NCBI GenBank assembly: GCA_013146195.2
Contig: CM028382.1
Span: forward strand, 62,537,596-62,601,595
Direction: 5' to 3'
Source: Codonopsis lanceolata
Taxonomy: Eukaryota > Streptophyta > Magnoliopsida > Asterales > Campanulaceae
DNA length: 64,000 nucleotides
Part shown: positions 10,522 through 22,750 of the stretch, in pieces
How positions within the stretch are numbered: the first letter of the stretch is position 1
How the letters are laid out: each line of letters begins with the position of its first letter
Program-made: the position numbers and the translations under genes
The notes under the pieces: generated by a model
The model's database searches: none
Seen by the model: only the letters and a program-made list of their open reading frames with translations
Told to the model about the DNA's origin: nothing

Positions 10522-13500
10522 TGTGAGAACTCAAACCCCTTTTACATGAACAACATCATTATAACATGTTTATTATGCGTCTTGACATGTTAGAGACTTC
10601 ATTTCATTCATATCATGTTTGCATTGAGTTGGTTGAGATCATATTAGAGTGTTGGTCTTCCATGCGTTGCATGCCTTGTTGTTGATGTTTCGAGTGTTCA
10701 TCGTATCATGATAGCACCTAAATAAGTCTCATGGGAGTCTTAGTACCTTGCATCTAAGGTTTATAATGTTCATCTTAGTTGTTGTGTGCTTGGTTGGAAG
10801 TTTAGAAGCTTCGTTGCTTCGTTTGTGTTTTGAGGTTGTTCATCATTGCTTGTATTGCCTTCTTGTCGTTTCGAGAGATGTTCATGTGAGTTATAGGCCT
10901 TGTATACAAGCCATAACCATGTTTAAACAAACCTTACTCATGCTCAAGTTATCCTAGTTTGAGTTGTGTTTGATTCGTGTTTGATTCGTTGGCCTCTTGT
11001 CGCGCGAATCGAGCCATGTTTTAACTTTTTCGGATGTGTTTCGGGTGTGTTTCCGACTTGTTTTGAGTTGGGTTACACCTTAGGATTGTTGCCCATGAGT
11101 TTGGAATCATTTAGGATAAGTTTTTAACAAGTTTAGGGTTTGAACCTCGCGGCCGCATTGGTTTTTGGGCGTTGGCTCGCGTTGAGATGCTGAGAGCTAG
11201 TCAAAATGTGCAGAAGCTGGTAGCAGACCCCTTGCGGTCGCATGGGTCCAAAATGATGCGACCGCATCATGCCAGTTTTCACCATACAGGATTTTTTGAT
11301 TGTTTTGGTTGAAGAACCTTGTACCCTTGGCCCTTGGACGTCTTGAGTGACTCAAGCCACTCTTGTTGACCTTAGTCAAGCCTCTCTAAGCCCTTGGATG
11401 AACCCTTATCAATGGACATCATTCCTTAGCCAATTAGAAGGCTTATAACCTCCTTCACATGGATAGTGGTCTTCTTGGAAGGTATAAAACCATTTCTTCA
11501 GCCATTTCAGCCATTAGTGACCACCAACAATCATATTTGCAGAGCTTAGAGTCCATTTTCGTCCATGGAGAGAACACCAACTTGAGAGACCATTTGCCGG
11601 AGTTCCGGTGATCCGATCGGCGATCCGAGACCACCAAATCGAAGGCCTTGCTCTCCTCTACAATAATCCTTGCTTTGATCTTCCTTCCAACCATTAATCT
11701 TAGGCTTAAGGTGAGTTGACAATTCCCAGAATTTCCATCTTCAATATTATAACATGACCCTTTCATTATAGTTGTTCTATTGATGCTTAGGAACAATTTT
11801 TGTGAAGAAGAATCCTCCAATTCAACCTATGAAATGTGTGTAGGATTTTATGAATTCCTTATGAAGTTGTGATTTTGACTTTGTGTAAAGCATGAATGCT
11901 GTTTATAATGTGCCTAGGAACAACTCTTGTGAAAGAATATGTTTCAATTGTAAGTTTAACAAAATCACCGAATCTAGGGTTTGAAACTCGGGAATGTGTT
12001 TATGGCTAGTTTAAGGTCATCAACGGCTTAGTTATCGAGTTCTAAATGAACGGAGAACTTAGGAAAGGGAAATGTGATGCATATAGTATCAATGCTCTAC
12101 TTGGTGTTGAATTTTAGAAATGACTCACCGGAGTTGAGATTAGGAAGTTATTGAACAATACCGACTCCACATTCAATCCCTACGACGTTTGTAGTTCGTT
12201 AGACTAATGTATTAGCTTACGTGACTTTGGGATGAATTGAAGGGCATGTTTGATATGAGTGCTTATAAGACTCGATTGAGTTCTTATGCGGTTTATATGA
12301 TTGTGTGAAGTAAATGCATGATTGAGAGCATGTTGTAGAATGATATATCTATTTGACATGTTGAATTCGCTCTTGTCGAATTCCTATTTGATTCCTTAAT
12401 GAGTAAACAACTACTTGTTGAATAAGTTCGCTCTTGTCGAACTTGTTCCTTATTTGAGATTTTATGACGAGTAAACATCTACTTGGCATTGCATTAGTCC
12501 AGCTGGCATATTTGGTTGAGTCGATGGTGTGACAATGCATCGCCGTCACGAGTTATGGGACTCGTGATAGTGATGGGTTGTTATACCGGGTTTTTATCAC
12601 ACACCCCTCCACTGTTGGCCACAGTGGTGAAGTAGCCCCTTTGCTGTAACCAATAGAGCACATTGGCAAGTCTAATTACCAAGTAGAGAGCTCGGTACTT
12701 TGATACACTCATCACGGGTATCATTGGCACGAAAAGTTAACGCTATGTATTGCAGGAGCTACGTAGCGACACCGGTTCCATAACATATCCTCCTTATATG
12801 TGATTTACTTTATAGCACCTATGTGAAACAATGTGCTACCATGGATATGTGATTTAAGTGTTTATATAAATGAATGCTTGATTGACTTGATATTAAAGAT
12901 GATATCTTGCTATGTATGTTGCATGATGCCATGACATGCATAATTGTTAACTCACAAAGTCTTTATGACTTACCCCCTCCCTTTTACTTCTTTAGATCCG
13001 AGCCGTCCAGGTACTTCTCGTTGAGGCGTTGCAGGGTTCATGCTTGTCCGTGATCACACGCGGCGAGGTTGTTGTTGATAGATGTCCTTATTTTGAACTC
13101 TTTTGTAAGGACGTTGGGATTAGCAAGTCACTTAGACTTCGCTTTGGGAACTTGGTTTATTTGTATTTGTGTCTATACTTGTCGTAACATGTATCCTATT
13201 TTGAGTGCCGGCGCATGTACGCCGAGCCTTGTATAGATGTAGTTGGTTCACATGTTTTAAAACTTCCGCTGGGCATTACTTTAGCTCTTATTTACTTATG
13301 TTGTTCTCCGGCATGTTGTAGCCGTCGAGGTATATTTGCATGAACTGTTTAGTGTTGGGTTCCGGTTGTAAAGTCCCCGATGAATTGGTATACTTGTCTT
13401 AGCTGTTATATCAGGTGTAAAAAGTTTTAAATTATTCCGGCCTTTTAGTGTCGAGTCGCGCTTCATCTACAATGTTGCGTCACGCCGTTTTCTATAATTG

Positions 13501-13578
13501 AGTCTTTGCATGTATTGTTGTCCTATTTGGACGACTTGACTTGTGATTCCACCTCGGGGTCCGGGTCGGGTCGTCACA
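10522..13578 (+). repeat. Solo LTR 1, 3057 bp, gypsy-like
   Basis: Begins TGTGAGAACTC and ends GGGTCGTCACA (TG...CA). It lies inside LINE B ORF1 with a 5-bp duplication and no internal retrotransposon sequence, so it is a solo LTR left by recombination. A TATA box (TATAAAA, 11483-11489) follows an inverted pair of CG-rich decamers (11233-11242 and 11257-11266). A truncated relative lies at 19374-21265, and the LTR at 32233-34905 shares blocks with it. Length and termini suggest Ty3/gypsy, but the lineage cannot be fixed without an internal domain. No gene in this stretch. Confidence 0.88.
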
Positions 13579-13583
13579 TGTTT
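13579..13583 (+). repeat. Target site duplication of solo LTR 1, right
   Basis: TGTTT, one mismatch to the left copy TATTT. Confidence 0.8.
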
Positions 13584-14636
13584 GGTTTTCACTCCCTAGC
13601 CTCCTAATTTACTTGTTCAATAAGCAATCTTTATTCTCTATTGGTAATTTGATTGGTACGCCTCTCATAATCGATACCCCCACTGCTACTCTTTCGTGGC
13701 CTAGTGTTGCGAGAATCTGTATTGAAGTTAATCTCACCAAACATATCCCCAATCGCATTTGGATTGATAATGGGATTTCATCGGGTTTTTTGCAAGCTAT
13801 CGAGGCTGAAAGAATCCCGCTTTATTGCTCCTTCTGCCATCGGCAAGGCCATGACGGCTTCTCTTGCAAAATTTCTAATGGGAATAAGGAATCTGTTAAG
13901 GCCAAAGATCAATCTATGGGTCAAGAAGCCCCTCTTGTTTATGCTGAAAATCACCAGGCTCCTCAAGCTATGGCCAAACAACCGATCTGGAAAGCCAAAA
14001 AGTCCAAGGCTTCCCAATCTGTGCAAAGTGACATTCCTATCGGCTCCAAACCCAATAATTGTCCAGATGTTCAGGCTCCTATTTATCCAGATGTTAAAAA
14101 TGGCTCTGAGGCTGATCAAGCCACACGAGGTATGCAAGGTAATACTCCTGATCCCCCTCATATTGTCGTTGATTCTCCTTCTCCTCGGCACTCCCCCTCT
14201 TGTTTGGATGTTAATGATACTTCTGTAGCTGCCCAAGTTTCGCAAGGTACTCAAAACCATACCTCTGATTCAACTACTATTATTAATAATAAAGAAACTT
14301 CTTTGCCAAGAAATTTTGTGCCTGAACCTTTTGTCGCTGCTCACAAGAATTGCTCCTCGAAAAAAACTCATACTTCAAGTGCTATCAATCCTGAATCAGA
14401 CGCTCCTCAACATATGGACGATCCGATCATTACATCCCCCAACAAATTTGCTGTGCTTCAAGATTTTGAAGAGGATGATCCTCCTACAAATATTGCCGAT
14501 TTAGATGCCTTGAATCTGCAGACTGATATTCCAAAAAAGAAGGGACGGAAACCTATCAATATTCCCCCTACGGACAGAACCACTTGATCAAAGTCTCTTG
14601 ATAAAACTCACGATGGAAATCTCCCTACCGCTTCTC

Positions 14637-17600
14637 ATGACGATTAATCTTCTTTGCTGGAACCTTCGGGGAGTAGGTAACGACTCCACAATTATTCGGT
14701 TAAAAAAGTTGGTTTCTCTTCATCAAGTTTCTTTTATTACTATCTCTGAACCTATGTTAGATTTATCTCACCTGCCGTTGCTTGCTCGTAAGCTGAAATT
14801 TTGATTTTATTTTCATAATGTGTCTAACAAAATTTGGGTTTTGGCTAAGTCTTACTACAAATGCCATATTACCCATGATTCTGTTCAACATATCAATCTC
14901 AGCATCCGTCATTACTCTTGGCCGCTTCCAGTTAATGTGACTGCAGTCTATGCTAAATGCACTTCTCAAGAGCGCCAGTCTTTGTGGAATGATATTATTG
15001 ATATGGGTTCTGATTTTGATAATATTCCTTGGCTGGTTTGTGGAGATTTCAATATCACTCTTTCTCCACAAGAGAAATTGGGTGGCTCGGGATGGGATCG
15101 TCAAGGCACCTTTGAGTTTCAGGCTTGTCTCAATGCTGCCGGTTTATCAGATCTTGGATACCAAGGTAGTAAATTCACTTGGTGTAATAACCATCATGGC
15201 CGAAGAACCATTTTTCAGTGAATAGATCGGGCGGTTTGTAACTCTAGTTGGCTGTCGAATTTCTCTTTGACTTCGGTGTCCCATCTCAATCGCACTTGCT
15301 CCGATCACTCCCCGTTTCTCATTAGTGTCACTACTTCCAGAATTTCTCGGCCGTATCAGTTTAGATTTCTGAATGTATGGGCCTCGCATCATTCCTTCAT
15401 GGACACCGTAAAATATGCTTGGAGTATCAATGTTCGAGGCAGACCAATGATCAGTTTCGCTAATAAATTGAAGAATGTCCGTGCGAGCCTTAACAGCTGG
15501 AATCGGGATGTTTTTGGGAATATTTTCCAAGCCATTAAAGTAGCTGAAGACGATGTTTTAGAGAAGGAGATTATGTACGAAGACCATAATTTTGAGGCTA
15601 ATCGAGCTGCTCTTCATCTGGCCCAAGCCAATCTTAAATTTAAGTTGAAACGGGAGGAGGATTACTGGAGACAAAAATCACATCTGAGATGGCTTCAAGA
15701 TGGGGATGGTAATACATAGCTTTTTCATTCCTCGGTTAAGCATACCCGCCTTAAATTGGCCATTCATCGCATTAAAGATCTCCATGGGGTTGATGCTACA
15801 GATGACTCTTCTATTAAGGTTGCAGCGGTTGAATTTTATAAGGAGCAGCTCACGGCATGTCCTTGTTCTTCAGATGACTCTCTTCTTGACGTAATTCCCC
15901 ATTTGATCTCTTGTGACCAGAATAATATGTTGATTGATCCTCCCTCCCTTGACGAGATTAAAAGCACTGTTTTCTCTCTCAATGGGGATAGCGCTGCAAG
16001 TCCAGATGGCTTCTCTGGTCGTTTTTATACTTTGTGCTGGGATATCATAGCTGAGGATCTTCATCTAGCTATTTCAGAATTTTTTGCAGGTTTTGAGCTG
16101 CCTAAGTCCTGGACTAGTACTCTGATTATTACCATCCCCAAATCCAGCGAGGTGGAGACCTTTAAAGACCTTCGCCCTATTAGTCTTTGCAACTTCTGCA
16201 ATAAGGTCATCACCAAAATTCTTGCCTCTCGGCTTGCTATCTTACTTCCTAATATAATCTCGAAAAATCAGAGTGCTTTTACTAAGGGTCGTCTGATTCA
16301 GGATAATTTACTTCTTGCTCATGAGCTGACTCATCAGCTTAGTAAGAAAGTCAATGGCTCTAATACTATCATTAAACTGGACATGGCCAAAGCTTTTGAT
16401 AGGGTTTCCTGGCTTTATCTGATTAAAGTGCTACGTAAGTTTGGGTTTGGAGAATCATTTATCGACATGGTTTGGAGGGTTATTTCAAATAATTGGTTTT
16501 CAGTCTCGATTAATGGGTCTTCAGCTGGCTTCTTCTCCACATCCAGAGGCCTCAGACAGGGTGATCCGTTATCTCCTAGCCTTTTTATTATTTCCGCGGA
16601 AGTCCTTAGCAGAGGTTTAAACAAGCTTCAATGTGATTATCCTGGATATGCTTTCTCTTCTTCCCCTGGGTGCCCTATTGTTTTGCACTTAGCCTTCGCC
16701 GATGACATTGTTATCTTTTGCAACGGCAACAAGCATTCTCTCCTTAGGCACAAGCAGCTTCTTATTAATTATGAACAACTTTCTGGGCAGTTAATTAACA
16801 GAAATAAAAGTTGCTTTATGGTTTCAAAAAATTCTTTGGCCTCTCGCATCTTGTCTATCAAGAGAACTGTGGGTTTTCCTCATAAGCCCCTTCCCGTCAT
16901 TTATTTGATCACATGTTGGACAAATTACAGCTCCAAATTACTTCTTGGATGGGGGCTTTTCTAAACCAAGCGGGTAAAGTGACTCTCATCAATTCTGTGT
17001 TAAATTCTATTATTATATACCAAATTGCGATTTTAGATCCCTCGGTTTCGGTTGTTAATCAGCTCAACAGAATGCTTGCCAACTTCTTTTGGGGCTTAAT
17101 TGATGGCAAGAATAAGGCTCATTGGGTCTCTTGGGACAAGTGTTGTAGGCCGGTGAATGAAGGAGGTATAGGCATTCGGGCTATTAAAGATATTATCCTA
17201 GCTTTTTCTATCCGGCTTTGGTGGCGGTTCAGATCGTCAAACAACCTGTGGTGTAATTTTGTGAAGCGCAAATACTGCCCTAATATCCATCCTCTTAACT
17301 CTTCTAAACTGGGCTCTCATACTTGGCGTCGTATGTGTTTTGTTAAAAACATGGCAAAAGATCAAATTGGCTGGATTATTGGCAAAGGCTTATGTTCTAT
17401 TTCGTCTGATCAGTGGTTGACGATAGGTAGACTCAATCTCCCCCCCTCCAGCACTTTCCAGTATGTTCATGAGCTCTTTGAGTCTCCTTCTCAGATCTCA
17501 GTGGCTGCTCGCGTGGGGCCCTCAAATCTCCTCTCTAATTTCCAATCTCGGCATCACAATCACTGAAGCCCCCGATACAGCTTACTGCATCAGCTCGGAT

Positions 17601-18767
17601 AAAGGGGATTTCTCCCTCAAAGCGGCCTGGCAGCTAGTTCGTACCTCTCAGCCTTTGGTTTTCTCTTCCAAATTCATATGGCATAAATTTCTTCCTCGTC
17701 AGATTCGTTTGTTCATGTGGCGTCTCTGGTCGCGGAAACTTCCCTTGGATGAGAGTCTTTCTAGTAAAGGTATTCAGATAGCCTCCCGTTGTTCTTGCTG
17801 CCCTTCGGGAAATATTGAAACTTATAATCTTGTTTTTGTGGAGTCATCTTCAGCTCGCTATATCTGGTTTGAATTCAATCGGCTAGGTGGGATTTCAATG
17901 TCTTCTCTCTTATTTGATCAAGCTTGCTTTGCTTGGTGGTTAAGTAAGCCCAATTCCATGCTGTTTTCCATCACCCCTTCGATTATTCTATGGGAGATTT
18001 GGAAAGCTAGGAATGCAAGCTTTTTTGAAGGAAGTCGTATACCCCCTGATATAATTATAAACCGTATTCATCATTCTCTCCTTTCAATATCTAAAGGGAC
18101 CGTATTTATATATCTCCAAGCTGGTCATTCTATCTTCTCATCTAGGCTGGGAATTGTTTTGCCTAAGGTGATTCGGGCAGTCTCTTGGCTGAAGCCCCCC
18201 TTTGGTTCAGTTAAGCTTAATTTAGATGGAGCTTGTAGAGGTAACCCAGGTCCAAGTGCGGGAGGAGGTATTATTCGGAATTTTGAAGGTGATCTGCTTT
18301 TTGCCTTCTCTTTTTTCTTTGGTGAAGCTTCCAGTTTCCATGCAAAATGCATGGCTATGCATCAAGGTGTTATCTGGCTGGATTCTAATCATCATGAGGG
18401 AGCCATCGTGGAATCCGATTCCAAATACCTTTTGGACTGTGTTGAAGGTAAAGCTCAACCTCCTTGGAGAAGCCTATATCTGATTCGTGCCATTCAATCT
18501 ATTAAGGCATTGCTTAATCTTTCCTTTCTCCATCTGTTTCGAGAAGCTAACTCTGTCGCTAATGCTCTGGCTAATCATGGGTGGGATCATGGCTCTACTA
18601 TTACTTATACGACTTCTGTCTTGCTCCCATCTCGTGTTCGCGGTCTGATTACTCTTGATAAACATGCCATTCCTTATATTAGAATTAATCAGCTTTTTGT
18701 ATCTTTTTTGCTTTCTGCTCTTGTATTTCCATTCGAGGTCAGGCTCCTTTGTCCTCCCATGTTATAA
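14637..18767 (+). pseudogene. LINE B ORF2: AP endonuclease, reverse transcriptase, zinc-binding region, RNase H
   Basis: The start chosen is ATG 14637, just before LLCWNLRGVGN, the first endonuclease motif. Order: endonuclease (CGDFNI near 15045, SDHSPF near 15303), RT (fingers with SPDGFSGRF near 16006, KLDMAKAFDR near 16376, catalytic FADD at 16695-16706), zinc-binding region (CSCC near 17792), RNase H (LNLDGACRGNPGP near 18216). Stops near 14802, 15221 and 15717, a small deletion with frame change near 16910 and a frameshift near 17540 destroy it. In RNase H the usual catalytic Glu reads Lys (HAKCMAM) and the last Asp reads Asn (VANALAN). ORF2 normally nicks DNA and primes reverse transcription at the nick. 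Confidence 0.93.
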
Positions 18768-18848
18768 GGGCAAGGCTGGTTGTCCCCTTCAAGTTTGTAT
18801 TTTTCCTTCTTATTTAATAAAATCTAGCAGGGTGCCCCCCTGTTTCTC
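18734..18848 (+). other. LINE B conserved 3' tail
   Basis: Contains GAGGTCAGG, GGGCAAGGCTGGTTGTCCCC and AAGTTTGTA, then an AATAAAAT signal before the poly(A). The same block ends LINEs A, E and F, so it is a defined 3' terminal sequence, probably the RNA end recognised by ORF2 protein (inference). Confidence 0.8.
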
Positions 18849-18870
18849 AAAAAAAAAAAAAAAAAAAAAA

Positions 18871-18889
18871 GAACACTTGTTCATGACAG
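18871..18889 (+). repeat. LINE B target site duplication, right copy
   Basis: Perfect copy of 3933-3951, directly after the poly(A). Confidence 0.97.
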
Positions 18890-19149
18890 AACCAGAGTCA
18901 ACAATTCATGATGCTCCAGATATTGATCCAGATGAATCTACACCTCAAACTACACCAAAAGAGAATCAAAAAGCTCTAGGATCTACTCCCAGAACCGATA
19001 CCAAATAAAAATTCACCTTTGATGAGATTTTGTCTTCCAAATGGCATGAATGAATGTTGCAATGTTGACTTGGTGATCAGCAGAATTGCAGTTTTATTCC
19101 ATCGAGCTAGTCATTAAAAGGTTCCTTTCTCGGATCTTAGAGCGTCTTC
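18890..19149 (+). pseudogene. Pararetrovirus-like remnant, right part
   Basis: Continues the reading frame interrupted at 3951, starting with an acidic Glu/Asp/Pro/Thr-rich stretch and stopping at about 19006. A further short readable segment (FTFDEILSSKWHE) follows in the same frame after the stop. At 19150 an LTR cuts it off, so capsid, protease and RT regions that should follow are not in the window. Confidence 0.55.
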
Positions 19150-19373
19150 TGTAAGACCCCAAACCTTCGTGTATTTGGCTTTCTCGTTTTGCTTGTTGTT
19201 TAATCGTGACCTCACTTACTAAACTTGAGGAAGGAACCTTGATTTGTGTAGGTAGGATATCTAGGAGCCAATACCTTAATTCCATATGTTCCATAGACTT
19301 TAACTAGTTAAAGTTACAAGTCGTATACCGACGCTGTTCGTTACTTGATACGGTTGAGAGTTTTCTCGCGTAG
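19150..19373 (+). repeat. Start of a TGTAAGACCCC-type LTR
   Basis: Begins TGTAAGACCCC and aligns by eye with the first 220 bases of the LTR starting at 53802 (shared TTCCATATGTTCC, GACTTTAACT and GGTTGAGAGTTT). Another LTR interrupts it at 19374. The sequence at 21266-22650 may be its continuation. Confidence 0.75.
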
Positions 19374-21265
19374 TGTGAGAACCCAAATCCCTTTACATGT
19401 ATAACATCATTATAGCATGTTTATGGTATGTCTTAAGATGCTAGAGACTTTGTCTCATTCATATCATGTTGGCATTGAGTTGGTTGAGATCATAATAGAG
19501 TAATGGTCTTCCATGCGTTGCATGCCTTGTTGTTGTTGTTTCGAGTGTTCATTGTAACGTGTTAGCACCTTAATAATTCTCATAAGAGTCTTAATACCTT
19601 GCATATAAGATTTACAATGTTCATCTTAGTTGTTTCATGCTTGGTTGGAAGTTTAGAAGCTTCGTTGCTTCGTTTGTGTTTTGTGGTTTTTCATCATTGC
19701 TTGTATTACCTTCTTTTCGTCTCGAGAGAAGTTCGGTTGAGTTCTAAGCCTTGTATACAAGCCATAACCATGTCTAAACAAGCCTTATACATGTTGAACT
19801 TATCCTAGATTAAGTTGGGCTTGATTCGTGTTTGATTCGTTGGCCAATTGTCGAGTGGTTCCATCCATGTTCTAACTTGTTTCGGATGTGTTTCGGGTGT
19901 GTTTCCGACTTGTTTTGGGTTTGGTTACACCTTAGGATTGTTTCCAATGAGTTTAGAATCATTTAGGACATGTTTAGGACAAGTTTGAGTAGTGAACCTC
20001 GCGATCGCATTGGGTTTTGGAGGCTGGCTCGCATGAGATGCTGAGAGTACCAACAAAAGTGCAGAAATCTGGAAGAGGACCCTTGCGGTCGCATGGGTCA
20101 TATATGATGCGACTGCATCATAGCAGAATCAGGATAGGTGAGTTTTTGAGTGGTTTTTGGTTGTTGACCCAAGTGCCCTTGCCCTTGGCCGACCTTGGTG
20201 ACTTGAAGTCTCCTTTGTTGACTCTTCAACAACCCTTTTAAGCCTCATTTTATTTCTTATCAATGGCTTGCATGCCATAGCCAATGAGAAGCCAAATAAC
20301 ACCCTTCACTTGGATTGGGGTTTTGTGGGCAAGTATATAAACCACTTTCAACCAATTCAGCCATTGTTGATCAACAACAACCAGATATTCAGAGACATAA
20401 ACTCCATTTTCGTCCATGGAGGTCACCCCAACTTGAAGGACCATTTCCTGGAGTTTCGGTGATCCGATCGGCAATCCGAGACCGCCAAATCGAAGCCCTT
20501 GATCTTCTCTACAACAATCCTTGCTTTGATCATCCTTTCCTCCATTAATCTTAGGACTAAGGTACGTTGACAATTCCCTGAGATTTTCATGTTCAATAAA
20601 ATGACATGACCCCTTCATTATAGTTGCTCTATTGATGATTATGAACATCTTTTGTGAAGACAAATCCTCCAATTCAACCTAAGAAATATGAGTAGGATTT
20701 TATGAATTCTTATTGAAGTTGTGATTTTTGACTTTATGCAAAGCATGAATGTTGTTTATAATGAGCTTAGGAACAACTCTTGTGAAAGATTATGTTTCAA
20801 TTCAAGGTTTAACAAAATCTCCGATTCTAGGGTTTGAAACTTCGGATTGTGTTTAAGGCTAGTTTAAGATCATGAACGGCCTAGTTATCGAGTTCTAAAT
20901 GAAAGGAGAACTTAGGAAAGGGCAATGTGATGCATATAGTATCAATGCTCTATTTGGTTGAATTTTAGTAAAACTCACTGGAGTTGAGATTAGGGAGTTA
21001 TTGAACAATACAGGCTCACATTCAATCCCTGACGTTTGTAGTGCGTTAGACTAATATATTAGCTTGACTTTGGGATGGATTGAAGGGCATGTTTGATATG
21101 AGTGATTATAAGACTCGAGTTCTTATGTGGTTTATGTGATTGTGTGAAGCAAATGCACAATGAGAGCATGTTGTAGAATGATGTATCTACTTGACGGGTT
21201 GAATTCGCTCTTGTCGAATTCCTACTTGATTCTTTAATGAGTAAAAACACCTACTTGTTGAATAA
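19374..21265 (+). repeat. Truncated copy of solo LTR 1
   Basis: Starts TGTGAGAACCC and follows solo LTR 1 block by block, including the CG-rich decamers (20084-20093, and a mutated partner at 20108-20117) and a TATA box (20334-20340). It stops matching after CTACTTGTTGAATAA at about 21265, well before the expected TCACA end, so the 3' part is deleted. No gene in this stretch. Confidence 0.85.
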
Positions 21266-22650
21266 TGAATTTGAGGACTATTCTATGAAAGATTTGGATT
21301 GGGGCTTTCTTAGTACTCTATACATGGAGTCTACTTGTATAAGTCGCTAGGATGACCATGTTGTTATCTAAGACTCACGGTATGGTTTGACCTTACGGGT
21401 TATTACCGCTCTAGTGTTGCTTAAGTCTTTGACTACCATCGACTTTTGTGTTATTAATGAGTTACTACTCTAGGAAGAGTTTAGTAAATGGCTTCATGAT
21501 CCGAGACTAACGGAGTAGTCTTGGATAGTATAATAATGATGGTTAAGTTGTGACTCTGTTGAATTTCATAGGTGAATATGGAATCTTGTATATTTTATAT
21601 TATGACTAAATGCATGATTTCCTACCTTGTCAAGAATTGATTCTTCTATGTGTTTCTATGATATGACTTATGAGCATATTGAATGTATTTGCCTCGTGCG
21701 ATCTGTTCTGATTAATGAATTGTGGTGAACTTGGATTCTACTATTAAGTGGAATTATGAATCAAAATTGAACTAAGCTTGATTTCACAATAATCAACTTG
21801 GGCTTCCCTTATATAATTGACTTGGGACTTGAACTAAGATTCTAAATGGAATGAGAACCTTGCTATGCCTCAAGCGAGAACATAGAAAGAGTCTTGGGAC
21901 ACATATAGTGTTCAAACTCTATTTAGTTGGAATTGTAGTAAAGACTCAGCAGTCGAGTTAAGGAACAATTGAACCTTACGAGGATCGTGGTGAGATCCTA
22001 TGATAATTATATTCCATTTGACTAGATTACTAGCTTTGGGACTTGAATCGAATAGAGTGAACAACTTGACACTTATGATTTAGAGACTCAAATGAGCTCC
22101 TATTGTGGTTTGTGATTATTGTAACAATGTGCATAATCGTATGAGTTTAGTAGATCATTATATCTACTTGAGAATTAGCAAGTAAACATCTACTTGTGCA
22201 TTGCATATAAGTCCAGGCATTACTTGAGTTTTCATGATGATGGTGGGGCGATGCATTGTCTTCACAATTATGGGATTCGTGTATTGCAATGTCGCCGCGT
22301 GCAGGATTCGGGTTTCACACACACCTCCTTGCTTCACAGTGGGAAGTAGCCCCAATAAGTAACCAATTGAGCACATTGGCTAGTGCTATTTTCTGAGTAG
22401 AGAACTCGGACAGAGAAAGAGGTACTTTGATACTGAACACGGGTATCATTGGCGCGATATGATTGCGGTGTGATTGCGAGGAGCAATACGGCCAAAGTGA
22501 TTTGGTATCTTCTCTATCCTTTATGTGGCTTACTGGGCACATGTGATAACAAAGTGTTAGTTGAACATGAGATCTTATTGACCATGTTTGTATTGGTGAT
22601 GATATATGAGAGATTTGATATGTATATATAGATATATGCATACTTTATAA
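21266..22650 (+). repeat. Internal part of a long LTR, cut by the assembly gap
   Basis: The part from about 21830 matches the minus strand of 52530-53340 and the plus strand of 54780-55600, including a block with a lariat of short motifs such as GTAAACATCTACTTG. It is probably the remainder of the TGTAAGACCCC-type LTR begun at 19150. The first 500 bases have no partner that I can see. No coding signal. Confidence 0.7.
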
Positions 22651-22750
22651 NNNNNNNNNNNNNNNNNNNNNNNNNNNNNNNNNNNNNNNNNNNNNNNNNN
22701 NNNNNNNNNNNNNNNNNNNNNNNNNNNNNNNNNNNNNNNNNNNNNNNNNN
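22651..22750. other. Assembly gap, 100 N
   Basis: Exactly 100 N, the usual placeholder for a gap of unknown size. It falls just before the 5' LTR of Copia 2 and hides the first bases of that LTR, its left target site duplication, and whatever joins the two blocks. Confidence 0.99.

Larger units (their letters stand above)
4071..14587 (+). pseudogene. LINE B ORF1 (RNA-binding protein, DUF4283/CCHC type), in three pieces
   Basis: The start is the ATG at 4071 (MAAAM), which matches the MAAAV start of LINE D ORF1. Coding pieces are 4071-4162, 10152-10521 and 13584-14587. LINE A and a solo LTR separate them. A one-base frameshift occurs in the first 90 bases. The second piece is the DUF4283-like RNA-binding region (SYKGEP..., VGKFSHG, DQWYVGAFPMRVFKW), ending in a stop created close to the LTR junction. 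The third continues it and carries a zinc knuckle, CSFCHRQGHDGFSC (CX2CX4HX4C), followed by a long Ser/Pro-rich tail. ORF1 normally coats LINE RNA in the RNP. The ATG at 10110, which seems to start the middle piece, lies in antisense LINE A sequence and is not a real start. Confidence 0.9.
3952..18870 (+). mobile_element. LINE B: full-length L1-type plant LINE carrying two inner insertions
   Basis: Plus-strand non-LTR retrotransposon with 5' UTR (3952-4070), ORF1, ORF2, a 3' tail and a poly(A) run (18849-18870), flanked by a 19-bp duplication. LINE A (antisense) and a 3.06-kb solo LTR interrupt ORF1. Without them and their duplications the element is about 5.85 kb, a normal length for a plant L1. 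It is inactive: ORF1 has a frameshift and two interruptions, and ORF2 has at least three stops and two frame breaks. Confidence 0.95.

Noticed and set aside
18655..19008. Open frame with a run of lysines
   Set aside because: The lysines are the translated poly(A) of LINE B, so it is a fusion of a LINE tail and the virus-like remnant.
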